The position numbers and the translations under genes were made by a program. Below are positions 1-8,472 of a DNA stretch of 43,915 nucleotides, piece after piece. The stretch is taken from the NCBI GenBank assembly GCA_018715775.1, contig DVKZ01000126.1, positions 1 to 43,915 on the forward strand, given 5' to 3'. The notes beneath the pieces were generated by a model, which worked only from the letters and a program-made list of their open reading frames with translations, did not search any database and had not been told where the DNA came from. This DNA comes from Candidatus Fimousia stercorigallinarum (GTDB lineage Bacteria > Bacillota > Clostridia > Lachnospirales > Lachnospiraceae). The first letter of the stretch is position 1. Each line of letters starts with the position of its first letter.

Positions 1-1446
1 CAGGAAATTCCTTATACCCTTGTAAAAGGGAGCTTAGATACAAATGTCTCCGATATCATATATGATTCCAGAAAAGTGGAGAAAGATTCTGCATTCTTAT
101 GCATCAGTGGAACAACTGTGGATGCCCATAAATTCATTCCGGATGCAGTGGCAAAAGGCGCATCTGCAATTATTATTGAAAAAGATGTGGAAGTTGAAGG
201 CGATGTTACCGTGATCAAAGTAGATTCTGCAAGAAAAGCGCTTGCTTACCTGGCAGCCGCTTACTTTGATTATCCGGCAAAAAAACTGACTACGATCGGT
301 CTTACCGGAACAAAAGGCAAGACAACAACCACTTATATGGTAGAAGCGATCTTAAAACACGCCGGTAAAAAAGTCGGTGTAATCGGGACGATCGGAGCAG
401 TTGTTGATGGAAAACAGTATCATACCAATAATACAACACCGGAATCTTATGAAGTGCAGTATCTGATGAGCGAGATGGTCAAAGCCGGCTGTGAATATAT
501 GGTTATGGAAGTTTCTTCTCAGGGATTGATGATGAACCGTGTCGATGGATTTACATTCGATTACGGCGTATTCACAAACTTATCTCCGGATCATATCGGT
601 CCAAACGAACATAAAGATCTGGCAGAATATATTTATTATAAGAGCCTGTTATTCCAAAGATGCCGTGTCGGATTTTTTAACGCTGATGATGAGCATTTAA
701 ATGATATTTTAAAAGACCACACATGTGAAGTGAAAACATTTGGTTTCTCTGAAGATGCCGATCTTCGTGCATCCGACGCCCATCTTCTGAATGAAAACGG
801 ACATCTGGGAATCAAATTTCAATTAAACGGTGATATCAATGCTCCAATGGTAGTAAATATCCCCGGAAAGTTCAGTGTATACAATGCTCTCGTCGCTCTT
901 TCCATCAGTCATGCTCTCGGCATTCCAGTAGAGGATATGCAGGCCGCTTTAAAAGTCATTAAAGTAAAGGGCCGCGTGGAAATTGTTCCGATCTCAAAAG
1001 ATTACACGATCCTGATCGATTATGCCCACAATGCTATGAGTATGGAGAGCATTCTGGAAACATTACGGGAATATCACCCAAAACGACTGATCTCCTTATT
1101 CGGATGCGGCGGAAACCGCTCAAAGCTCCGTCGGTATGAGATGGGAGAAACTTCCGGAAGAATGGCTGATCTGTCCATTATCACAGCAGACAACAACCGC
1201 TTTGAAGATATTAAAGATATCCTGGCGGATATTAAGATCGGGCTTGCAAAAACCGACGGTAAGTTTATTGAGATTGAAGACCGGACCGATGCGATCCACT
1301 ATGCGATCGATCATGCTCAGCCTGGAGATATTATCGCACTTCTCGGAAAAGGCCATGAAGAATATATTGATGTTAAAGGCGTAAAATCTCACTACAGCGA
1401 ACGTGAGATCATTGAAGAATATGCAAAAAGCAAAGGTATGATTTAA
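1..1446 (+). CDS. murE: MurE-type UDP-MurNAc-tripeptide ligase (5' end outside window)
   Basis: Mur ligase adding the third amino acid of the peptidoglycan stem peptide to UDP-MurNAc-L-Ala-D-Glu in the cytoplasm, using ATP. The reading frame is open from base 1, so the N terminus lies outside the window. Visible are the Mur N-terminal region (ISGTTVDAHKF), the ATP loop GTKGKTT, the central HNNTTPES-like substrate stretch, the KGRVEIV hinge and the C-terminal domain with LLGKGHE. At bases 1189-1200 the specificity motif reads DNNR; the meso-diaminopimelate class normally has DNPR and lysine enzymes have D-D/N-P-A, so the final Arg favours diaminopimelate but the missing Pro leaves it open. murF follows after 17 bases with its own ribosome site, so the two ligases are very likely co-transcribed. 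Family is sure, the amino acid added is inferred. Confidence 0.9.
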   Translation, partial: QEIPYTLVKGSLDTNVSDIIYDSRKVEKDSAFLCISGTTVDAHKFIPDAVAKGASAIIIEKDVEVEGDVTVIKVDSARKALAYLAAAYFDYPAKKLTTIGLTGTKGKTTTTYMVEAILKHAGKKVGVIGTIGAVVDGKQYHTNNTTPESYEVQYLMSEMVKAGCEYMVMEVSSQGLMMNRVDGFTFDYGVFTNLSPDHIGPNEHKDLAEYIYYKSLLFQRCRVGFFNADDEHLNDILKDHTCEVKTFGFSEDADLRASDAHLLNENGHLGIKFQLNGDINAPMVVNIPGKFSVYNALVALSISHALGIPVEDMQAALKVIKVKGRVEIVPISKDYTILIDYAHNAMSMESILETLREYHPKRLISLFGCGGNRSKLRRYEMGETSGRMADLSIITADNNRFEDIKDILADIKIGLAKTDGKFIEIEDRTDAIHYAIDHAQPGDIIALLGKGHEEYIDVKGVKSHYSEREIIEEYAKSKGMI

Positions 1447-1463
1447 TAAAAAGGAATAACACC

Positions 1464-2819
1464 ATGGAAAATATTACGATCAAAGATATACTTGCCGCAA
1501 CAGGAGGAACCCTCCTGTGCGGTGACGAAAAAAAAGTCATCACACACTTTTGTATTGATTCCCGGCAGGCAGATGCCACTTCTCTCTTTGTACCGATTAT
1601 TGGCGAACGGGTGGATGCACATAAGTTTATGGCCGGAACGCTTGATGCCGGCGCTGCAAGTCTGACACAGGAACATGATGTCTATAAACATGAGCAGCCT
1701 GTGATCGCCGTTTCGGATACAGTCAAAGCGATGCAGGATCTGGCCGTATACTACCGCAATCGTATGGATCTTCCGATCATAGCAGTGACCGGAAGCGTCG
1801 GAAAGACAACTACCCGCGAGATGATCACCTGCGTCTTAAAAGGTGGTTTCCATGCCTTTGAAACTTCCGGCAATCAAAACAGTCAGATCGGTGTACCTCT
1901 CACGATCGATCAGATGAGCTATTCCGATGAGATTGCTGTTCTGGAACTCGGCATGAGCGAAAGAGGACAGATCAATATCCTGACTAACATCGCACAGCCA
2001 AATGTTGCTGTCGTAACCAATGTTGGCGTCGCACACATTGAACAATTAAAGACAAGGGAAAATATCTGCGCGGAAAAGATGGATATACAAAACGGACTGA
2101 AAGATGACGGCATGTTGTTTATGAATGGCGACAATGATATGCTGGCTAAATACGCTCCGGAACTCGCAAGATTTCCTTACCGCTTCTACGGATTTGGAGC
2201 CAACTGCGATATCCGTGCAACAAATGTCACAGAGGAAAATGGATATACGAGCTTCCTCTGCCATATGGATGGCCGATGCTATCCGGTTACGATCAATACG
2301 CTCGGCAGACATAACGTACTGAATGCACTTGCCGCTATTGGTGTCGGCGCCCGATACGGCATTTCTGTCGAAACAGCCAGCAGACAGTTAATGCATTTTA
2401 AAGGCCAGCGTCAGGATATACGGGAAAGTAACGGCTATACTGTGATCGACGATACGTATAACGCAAGTCCGGATTCGATGAAAGCAGCACTCAGCATTTT
2501 AGATACGATGAAGGAGAAAAATCGTAAAGTCGCTGTTCTTGCAGATATGCTGGAACTCGGTGATCATTCTCCTGCTTATCATAAAGAAGTCGGTCAATAT
2601 CTGGCCTCTACTTCTATCACGCATTTATTTGCAGTCGGCAATCTGATCGACCATACAATTGAAGGAGTACAGGAAACGAATTCCGATATTGTGATCCGAA
2701 AATTTGAGGATAACAAAACTCTGACTGCTGCCTTAAAAGATTTTCTTCAGGAAGGAGATGCCGTACTGTTAAAGGGCTCCAACGGAATGAAATTAAAAGA
2801 AGTGGCAAAACAGCTGTAA
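1464..2819 (+). CDS. murF: UDP-MurNAc-tripeptide--D-Ala-D-Ala ligase MurF
   Basis: Cytoplasmic Mur ligase that joins D-Ala-D-Ala to the UDP-MurNAc tripeptide, completing the pentapeptide precursor. The 451 residues match the usual MurF length. The N-terminal domain carries DSRQADATSLFVPIIGERVDAH, the ATP loop is GSVGKTTT near residue 111, the central domain has the ETSGNQNSQIGVPLT stretch typical of MurF, and the C-terminal domain holds DDTYNASPDSM and LLKGSNGM. ATG at 1464 is preceded by AAGGA at a normal distance. It follows murE at 17 bases and ends just before a strong hairpin. No mraY or murD lies in view, so this is either a murE-murF locus apart from the main division cluster or the edge of a larger one. 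Confidence 0.95.
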   Translation: MENITIKDILAATGGTLLCGDEKKVITHFCIDSRQADATSLFVPIIGERVDAHKFMAGTLDAGAASLTQEHDVYKHEQPVIAVSDTVKAMQDLAVYYRNRMDLPIIAVTGSVGKTTTREMITCVLKGGFHAFETSGNQNSQIGVPLTIDQMSYSDEIAVLELGMSERGQINILTNIAQPNVAVVTNVGVAHIEQLKTRENICAEKMDIQNGLKDDGMLFMNGDNDMLAKYAPELARFPYRFYGFGANCDIRATNVTEENGYTSFLCHMDGRCYPVTINTLGRHNVLNALAAIGVGARYGISVETASRQLMHFKGQRQDIRESNGYTVIDDTYNASPDSMKAALSILDTMKEKNRKVAVLADMLELGDHSPAYHKEVGQYLASTSITHLFAVGNLIDHTIEGVQETNSDIVIRKFEDNKTLTAALKDFLQEGDAVLLKGSNGMKLKEVAKQL

Positions 2820-2834
2820 TCCCTTTCAGCACCT

Positions 2835-2892
2835 AAAAGGGCATCGCAGCATCATCTTTTCTTATTGATGATATTGCGACGCCCTTATTTTA
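2835..2892. terminator. Bidirectional hairpin between murF and the sugar transferase
   Basis: Long imperfect hairpin between convergent genes: the left arm starts AAAAGGGCATCGC at 2835 and the right arm ends GCGACGCCCTTATTTT at about 2890, with an inner ATCATC/GATGAT stem. It has an A tract on one side and a T-rich tail on the other, so it can stop both genes. It shares its sequence plan with the hairpins at 19280 and 41375. Confidence 0.8.
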
Positions 2893-2898
2893 ATTATT

Positions 2899-4350
2899 CT
2901 ACGCCGATCCGTCTCTTCGAAACACGACCGGTACCGTCTTGATCAAAATTTTCAGATCCAGTCCAAGACTCCAGTTTCGGATATATTCTGTATCCAACCT
3001 TACGACCTCTTCAAAATCGATAATATCACTTCTTCCGCTCACCTGCCACAGTCCGGTAATTCCCGGTTTGATCGCAAGCCTTGCACGATGATGAAGTTCA
3101 TACAAGCTGGTTTCCGAAAGAAGCGGTGGCCGGGTTCCGACAATAGACATATCGCCTTTTAATACATTAAAAAACTGCGGAAATTCATCCAAACTCGTTC
3201 TTCGGATAAAATCCCCGATCCCCTTCTTTTTCGTTCCATCCGGAAGGATTTTATTACCGATGACACGCGGGTCAAAATCCAACTTAAACATCTTTCCATC
3301 GCCCATTTTATTGTCTTTCATAAATTCCGATTTTCGTTCTTCCGCATCCATATACATGCTGCGGAATTTATACATTTTAAATGGTTTTCCATTTTTGCCG
3401 ACACGTTCCTGAGCGAAAATGATCGGTCCCGGAGAATTGATATAAATTACCGGTGCGACAAAAATAAAAATGACACAGGTAAAAAGGCATCCGATCACAC
3501 TTCCGATAATATCGATCAGCCGTTTTGCAAAAAGCTGAGCCGAAGAGGCATAGTTCATACTCGTTGTCAGCACAGCATAATTTCCGACCTTTTCAACAAA
3601 CTGCTTTTTCCCCGGTACACTGATGATCCTCGCCAGCATCTGATGCACGGTCACACCCGTTATCATCACCTTCTCCACCAGATCATCCGGATAAGGGATC
3701 CGATCCGATACCGCAACCAAAACCTCATCAATCCATTTTTTACATATGTAATCCGGTACCGTTTTTTCATTCGCAACAACCGGTATACCAAGAATCTCCC
3801 GTCCTTGCCAATCTTCATCGATCACAGCAATGCCCGCCAGCGTATACCTGGCATAATTATTCTCTTTTACATTTTTCACAACGGTTTCTGCATCATCTGA
3901 CGATGTAACAATAAGCAGCGAGCGGTTATCACCATCCGCCATCTTTCGTCTGAGCATTTTCTTTCGTAACTCTCTTATTCCAAACGTAATCCAAATATAA
4001 AATAAAAATGTCAGGATCAGCGCCTTTCTGGAATAAAAGTTACTTTGCTGCAGTAAAAACAAGTACAGGATCGCCAATGCTCCGATCAGGACCGCATGTC
4101 GTACTGTTATGATAAAATTATGGTAACATTCCGTTTTCAACACACCTTTTAATAAATCCGATAAAAATAATCCGACGACATCCACCAATTCAATAAAAAT
4201 TGCCATGTTACGATATAAGATTTCTTCGTACGGATTCCATCCATATCCGCTTGTAATATAGGCCAATACAAACGCAATCTGAAGACAGATCATATCCAAT
4301 AAGATAAAATCTGCATGTTTTAACCATCGGTCAGAATCTTTTCTGTACAT
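2899..4350 (-). CDS. Polyprenyl-phosphate sugar-1-phosphate transferase (exopolysaccharide initiation)
   Basis: Membrane enzyme of the WcaJ/WbaP-like family that moves a sugar-1-phosphate from a UDP-sugar to undecaprenyl phosphate, the first step of capsule or exopolysaccharide assembly. The N-terminal third holds four or five hydrophobic segments, a middle domain has the nucleotide-fold-like ILGIPVVANEKTV, another membrane segment lies near residue 275, and the C-terminal catalytic domain shows YKFRSM, DEFPQFFNVLKGDMSIVGTRPP and KPGITGLWQVSGRS. Length 483 fits full-length members. ATG at 4350 follows AGAGGAA. It stands alone, with no glycosyltransferases or flippase beside it, so the polymer it starts cannot be told. 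It is read from a full-consensus promoter at 4393-4421. Confidence 0.92.
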   Translation of the reverse strand: MYRKDSDRWLKHADFILLDMICLQIAFVLAYITSGYGWNPYEEILYRNMAIFIELVDVVGLFLSDLLKGVLKTECYHNFIITVRHAVLIGALAILYLFLLQQSNFYSRKALILTFLFYIWITFGIRELRKKMLRRKMADGDNRSLLIVTSSDDAETVVKNVKENNYARYTLAGIAVIDEDWQGREILGIPVVANEKTVPDYICKKWIDEVLVAVSDRIPYPDDLVEKVMITGVTVHQMLARIISVPGKKQFVEKVGNYAVLTTSMNYASSAQLFAKRLIDIIGSVIGCLFTCVIFIFVAPVIYINSPGPIIFAQERVGKNGKPFKMYKFRSMYMDAEERKSEFMKDNKMGDGKMFKLDFDPRVIGNKILPDGTKKKGIGDFIRRTSLDEFPQFFNVLKGDMSIVGTRPPLLSETSLYELHHRARLAIKPGITGLWQVSGRSDIIDFEEVVRLDTEYIRNWSLGLDLKILIKTVPVVFRRDGSA

Positions 4351-4392
4351 GGATCAGTTCCTCTTTTCCTCTCATTCATAATCAATAGAATC

Positions 4393-4421
4393 ATTATATT
4401 TTTTTTGATCATAAATGTCAA
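4393..4421 (-). promoter_or_regulatory. Consensus sigma-70 promoter of the sugar transferase
   Basis: On the minus strand, TTGACA (4416-4421), 17-base spacer, TATAAT (4393-4398). Both boxes match the consensus at all six positions, suggesting strong basal expression. The start codon lies about 40 bases downstream of the -10 box. Confidence 0.85.
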
Positions 4422-4490
4422 CAAAGGGAAAATTGCACCATATTTCTCCATATAAATTGTCAAACCATGCACTCCTGCTTTTGCGTGGAA

Positions 4491-4531
4491 AAAAATTGCC
4501 GTATCAGAGTCTCTCCGATACAGCAATTTTT
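4491..4531 (-). terminator. Intrinsic terminator after the GntP-type permease
   Basis: Stem AAAAATTGC (4491-4499) pairs with GCAATTTTT (4523-4531), with an additional inner GTATC/GATAC stem. Read on the minus strand it ends in a T tract just past the permease stop codon. Confidence 0.8.
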
Positions 4532-4564
4532 CTATGTGTGTATAAATATAGTTACCTTCTTTTA

Positions 4565-5917
4565 TTAATACATTACGATTGCTACAAGAACTGCAACAAA
4601 GGATCCTACTACAGGCGCAACGACAGACGTGATAAATACATACCAATAACCTTCTGCTAATGTGATATTCATCCACTTTAACTGCGCAACCATACCGCCG
4701 GCATTTGGAAGTGTATTCAGACCGGTTACTGCAGCCGGTGCGATACGATGCAGGGCGGATGGATCTGCTCCATTTGCAACCAGTGACTGTGTAAAGAACT
4801 GGAAGAAGGTCTGTACTGCAGCTGTTCCGCTTCCCATGATACCTGCCAGGATATTTAATCCTAAGAATTCTGTAATGTATGGATTCATGTTGAATCCTAG
4901 TACCCAGCTCTTGATCGCTTCGAAACCGATGCTGTTCTGAAGTACCGTAGAAAATCCGATGATCGCTGCTGCCATAACGGTTGCTCCGACACCATTGTCC
5001 ACACCTTTTGCAATGATGGATTTCAGACCGTCTTTTACCACTAACTGTTTATAACATAATAAAACGAGTAATAAACATCCGATAAACATTGCGAAGACCG
5101 CAATCGCATTCGGGTCCGTAACTTTGATCAGATTCTGAAGTGCGGATATATTTGAAAATGCTAATACAATTACAACAACGGCAACAAATGGAATTGCTGC
5201 AATACCAACAGAAGGAAGATCATCACGAGTCGGTACGATTTTTACCGGTTTTGTATCATCAACAACCGTACCTTCTTTGATGGCTGTCTTTTTCGCTGCA
5301 TATACCATATAACAATAACCAACTAATGTAGATACGACAAAGGCAACGATACCAAGGATCGGTGCAGAACCTAAAGATACTTCTACGTCCGGAAGCTGTT
5401 CAGAAATAATTGCTGCCGGAATCGTATTCGTAACGTTGATCGCATATGGAAGCATTGCAGAACATGTTGCTCCGATGAAGATAATACCAGGGATCATCCG
5501 GTATGCATATCCGGCACGTTTCATCATAACCGTAGCAATCGGCGCGATAACAAATAATACAACGAATCCGGAAATACCAACGTATACAAATACCGTGGAA
5601 ATAACCGTGATGGATAAGATGACGTTTTTAACGCCCAGTTTTTCTGTAATAATATTGGCGATCGATTCTGCTGCTCCGGATGCTCCCATCAACTCACCGA
5701 ATACAGCGCCAATAACGAGTACGAAGATCTGACTGGCTATAAAGCCGCAATAACCGCTCGCATAATTTGCCAGCGCATCCCACCAGTTCATCGTACTTGT
5801 TACAATAATGATAAAGGATACTAAAATCGTAGATGTAAATACATCCATGCCTTTCCAGACAACAACAATAAAGATGACCGCTGCTGCCAAAAGGCCGATA
5901 ACTGATAATGTTGTCAT
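4565..5917 (-). CDS. GntP-like anion (carboxylate/gluconate-type) permease
   Basis: Integral membrane transporter of 450 residues with about 12 hydrophobic segments, resembling GntP-type proton symporters for gluconate and related organic acids. The repeated small-residue stretches (for example GYCGFIASQIFVLVIGAVFG and GIMGSGTAAVQTFFQFF) and NTLPNAGGM near the C terminus fit that ion-transporter superfamily. The start at 5917 has only a weak GAGAAG ribosome site. The esterase gene lies 28 bases upstream on the same strand, and a terminator follows, so the two form a two-gene operon: the esterase may release or process the acid that the permease carries. The substrate cannot be read from sequence. 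Family assignment is moderately sure. Confidence 0.7.
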   Translation of the reverse strand: MTTLSVIGLLAAAVIFIVVVWKGMDVFTSTILVSFIIIVTSTMNWWDALANYASGYCGFIASQIFVLVIGAVFGELMGASGAAESIANIITEKLGVKNVILSITVISTVFVYVGISGFVVLFVIAPIATVMMKRAGYAYRMIPGIIFIGATCSAMLPYAINVTNTIPAAIISEQLPDVEVSLGSAPILGIVAFVVSTLVGYCYMVYAAKKTAIKEGTVVDDTKPVKIVPTRDDLPSVGIAAIPFVAVVVIVLAFSNISALQNLIKVTDPNAIAVFAMFIGCLLLVLLCYKQLVVKDGLKSIIAKGVDNGVGATVMAAAIIGFSTVLQNSIGFEAIKSWVLGFNMNPYITEFLGLNILAGIMGSGTAAVQTFFQFFTQSLVANGADPSALHRIAPAAVTGLNTLPNAGGMVAQLKWMNITLAEGYWYVFITSVVAPVVGSFVAVLVAIVMY

Positions 5918-5945
5918 AGTTTCTTCTCTCTCTTTCTATATTTCA

Positions 5946-6926
5946 TTAATCCTGTCCAACAATTTTTAATGGTTCTAATGGTTTTCGATATGGATTATTT
6001 CCATTCCAGAAAATCTCATCTAAAAAGTCGAGGCATCTGTTTACATTGTCAAACGCTTTGATCTTCTGAGAGCCATGTGGTTCACCTTCAAACAGATCCA
6101 GCTGGGCTCTTCCCTCTCCACAGATCTGTGTTACTTTTTCGTACATGTAAACAGACTGTTTCGAATCGACGATCAGATCATTTTTTCCATGCTGTAACAG
6201 CATTGGAGGACAGTTTTTATCCACGTAAGACAGCGGACTTGCCTTTACCGCTTTTTCCGGATAGATCAACGGATTGAATCCAAGCACTTTCACCAATGCG
6301 GATTCACTTCCTCTGGCATCCTTTGGCACCATACCTTTGAATGCACCGCTGGATTCTCTTGCTTCTGCTGTATCAGCCGTAAACTGCTCACAGCTGATAA
6401 ATTCATTGACCGAATACCATGCAATGGCGGCCTGTACCTTGCTGGAAGCCTGTTCACCGACGCTCAGATCATCCATTTCCGGATTATCTGCAGTCAGCGC
6501 AAGAAGTTGCGTCGCGCAGCCACCTGCAGAATTGCCCCATACGGCAAACTTTTCAGGATTCAGATTTAATTCTTCCGCGTGTGCACGAAGATAACGCACT
6601 GCTGCTTTTGAATCGATTAATTGTGCCGGCCAGATCGCTTCATTGTACAGACGATATTCTACCGTTGCAACAGCATATCCCTGCGTAACCGGCTGAGCCA
6701 TGGAAGAGATGTAAAAACTTCTTTTATGGCCTGTACCAAATCCGCCTCCATGGAATAAAATAACGACCGGATATGGGCCTTCTCCTTCATCCGGATACCA
6801 AATATCCAGAATCTGATTTGGTGACTCCTGTGCGTATTGCAGATCGAGTTTTACTTTACGAAACTGCGAAACATCAATTTCCGGTTCTGTTTCCAGAAAC
6901 ATGTCTCTGTTTAATGTCACACTCAT
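5946..6926 (-). CDS. Alpha/beta hydrolase, carboxylesterase (HSL-like)
   Basis: Predicted cytoplasmic serine esterase/lipase of 326 residues. The oxyanion motif HGGG is at residues 59-62, the nucleophile elbow GNSAGG at 131-136 with Ser133, the likely acid is Asp250 (GKNDLIV) and the likely His284 lies in GEPHG; together these give a full catalytic triad. No signal peptide is seen. I chose the ATG at 6926 because AGGAGG sits 7 bases upstream; an in-frame extension to 6965 would run through this ribosome site. It is the first gene of an operon with the GntP-like permease. Related enzymes deacetylate sugars or cleave feruloyl and short-chain esters; the true substrate is unknown. Confidence 0.85.
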   Translation of the reverse strand: MSVTLNRDMFLETEPEIDVSQFRKVKLDLQYAQESPNQILDIWYPDEGEGPYPVVILFHGGGFGTGHKRSFYISSMAQPVTQGYAVATVEYRLYNEAIWPAQLIDSKAAVRYLRAHAEELNLNPEKFAVWGNSAGGCATQLLALTADNPEMDDLSVGEQASSKVQAAIAWYSVNEFISCEQFTADTAEARESSGAFKGMVPKDARGSESALVKVLGFNPLIYPEKAVKASPLSYVDKNCPPMLLQHGKNDLIVDSKQSVYMYEKVTQICGEGRAQLDLFEGEPHGSQKIKAFDNVNRCLDFLDEIFWNGNNPYRKPLEPLKIVGQD

Positions 6927-6978
6927 GTCATGTTCCTCCTTTTCACTTACACTTATAACACACAATTTTATTGTTAAT

Positions 6979-7007
6979 TTTATAACCGCATGCTGCTATC
7001 AAGTCAA
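6979..7007 (-). promoter_or_regulatory. Promoter of the esterase-permease operon
   Basis: Minus-strand TTGACT (7002-7007), 17-base spacer, TATAAA (6979-6984), about 50 bases before the esterase start codon. Ten of the twelve box positions match consensus. Confidence 0.7.
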
Positions 7008-7131
7008 TCCATTTTTTATGGATAAAATAGATATTTTTATGTATTTTTCTTTATATTTTTTATCATTTTCCCTACTTTTACGGTTGTTTTTTGCTATATT
7101 TTTCACATTGTCCAAGTGAAAAATACCCGAA

Positions 7132-7172
7132 AAAAAAGGAAACCCGAGGGTCACTCTCAGGTTTCCTTTTTT
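7132..7172 (-). terminator. Intrinsic terminator after the MerR gene
   Basis: AAAAAAGGAAACC (7132-7144) pairs with GGTTTCCTTTTTT (7160-7172), with CGAG/CTCA partly extending the stem. The minus-strand T run follows directly, 7 bases past the regulator's stop codon. It is also T-flanked on the plus strand. Confidence 0.9.
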
Positions 7173-7178
7173 CATCAC

Positions 7179-7982
7179 CTATTCCAATGGAACTATGATC
7201 TTAAAATATTCATATCGAATACCATCCGCATCATGGACATTTTTAATTCGGAATGCATAAGCATCTGACTGAAACTCCATGCGAAAGCGATGATATGTTT
7301 TTCGAATGGATTCGGCCATCTCTCCATTACTTGAAAAATGTCCGGAAAATTTCTGATAAAATACAAAAGCCCGCCCTTTCTTTACATGGCAAAATCCCCG
7401 TTTTTCAAATACCGGATCTGTTTTCTCCAGAAAAAAACCTTTCCCCCAGGAAAAGTTCTGTTTTTCCCCATTTAAGTATTCCTTAGACAAGATAATGACA
7501 GACTGATTATCCAACATCTCATCCCCATACTGAAACAACTGTTCATCAATCAGTGCATCTTCCCGATAAGAGAGATTCTGCGTCTGCGGATAAACATAAA
7601 AATCCGGCATCGTTTCGATAAACCATTCTCCGAGCTGAATCCCGGTCAAGTCAATCTCTTCCTGGTATTGTCTGACTTGTTTTCTCATCTTTTGGAGTCG
7701 TTCGATCTCTTCATCGATATCTGCCACTCTCTTCTCCAACATGGATTCCAGCATAGCGCCGTCTGCTTCCTTTAACAGTTTCTCCGTTTCCTTCAGAGAA
7801 AAACCCATATTTCGATATCTGACACATTCATAGATATCGGTACAGATCCGTATATCATAAGAACGGTAATTTGAATGTTCTGCCCGCCGGGAAGCGAGCA
7901 GTCCGATCTTCTCATAATATTTAATTGTATGAACAGAAACACCTGTAAACTTTGATAAGGCGCCGATTCTTTTTTCTTCCAT
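7179..7982 (-). CDS. MerR-family transcriptional regulator with C-terminal effector domain
   Basis: DNA-binding regulator of 267 residues. Residues 1-70 form the MerR winged helix (IGALSKFTGVSVHTIKYYEK, then NYRSYDIRICTDIYECVRYRNMGFSLKE), followed by the dimerisation helix (about 75-115) rich in Glu, Arg and Lys. The C-terminal half (about 120-267) looks like a small-molecule binding domain of the type found in BmrR-like multidrug regulators, but no ligand can be named. There is no Cys-rich metal site. It starts 25 bases after nrdG on the same strand and is followed by a terminator, so it may be the last gene of the nrd transcript or have its own promoter; I see no clear one in the short gap. 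Confidence 0.85.
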   Translation of the reverse strand: MEEKRIGALSKFTGVSVHTIKYYEKIGLLASRRAEHSNYRSYDIRICTDIYECVRYRNMGFSLKETEKLLKEADGAMLESMLEKRVADIDEEIERLQKMRKQVRQYQEEIDLTGIQLGEWFIETMPDFYVYPQTQNLSYREDALIDEQLFQYGDEMLDNQSVIILSKEYLNGEKQNFSWGKGFFLEKTDPVFEKRGFCHVKKGRAFVFYQKFSGHFSSNGEMAESIRKTYHRFRMEFQSDAYAFRIKNVHDADGIRYEYFKIIVPLE

Positions 7983-8007
7983 TTTATCTCCGATATGACT
8001 GTTTCTT

Positions 8008-8472
8008 TCAGCTTAAATATAATACTCTCTGATTGCTGCTTCCTCGAAATTGAAGATCCAGGTCTCGCAGTTCTTCGATATACGGTCCGTCTACCAGAAT
8101 GTCACTGACCGAAAGCAGCTTCTTCACCCAAATATCATCTATTTCTTCCAACTGTTCATATGTATACCCTGTATAAGTCATAACCGATTTACCAATCTTA
8201 TGAACTTTAACCGCCAGTTCATATAATGGTTTTGGCTGACAAAACGGTTCCCCTCCGGAAAATGTAATCCCTGCCAACAACGGATTCTCACAAAATGCAC
8301 GGAAAATATCCTCAATATCCATCATCGTTCCACCTTCAAATGAATGTGTCTGAGGATTATGACATCCCGGACAGTGATGCGGACATCCCTGGGTAAAAAT
8401 CACGTAACGGAATCCGGGTCCATCAACGATGGACTCCTCTACGATCCCGCTGACCCTGATCTTAAAGGCCAT
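8008..8472 (-). CDS. nrdG: Anaerobic ribonucleotide reductase activating enzyme NrdG
   Basis: Radical-SAM activase that uses a 4Fe-4S cluster and S-adenosylmethionine to put the glycyl radical on class III ribonucleotide reductase. The cluster motif CPHHCPGC (C-x3-C-x2-C) lies near residue 30, and TFSGGEPF is the SAM-binding GGE motif. At 154 residues it is the usual short NrdG size. Its start codon overlaps the end of the 50-residue glycyl-radical ORF by 11 bases, so translation of the two is coupled. The gene order is nrdD, small ORF, nrdG on one transcript; NrdG is expected to act on the glycine carried by the small ORF. Confidence 0.95.
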   Translation of the reverse strand: MAFKIRVSGIVEESIVDGPGFRYVIFTQGCPHHCPGCHNPQTHSFEGGTMMDIEDIFRAFCENPLLAGITFSGGEPFCQPKPLYELAVKVHKIGKSVMTYTGYTYEQLEEIDDIWVKKLLSVSDILVDGPYIEELRDLDLQFRGSSNQRVLYLS

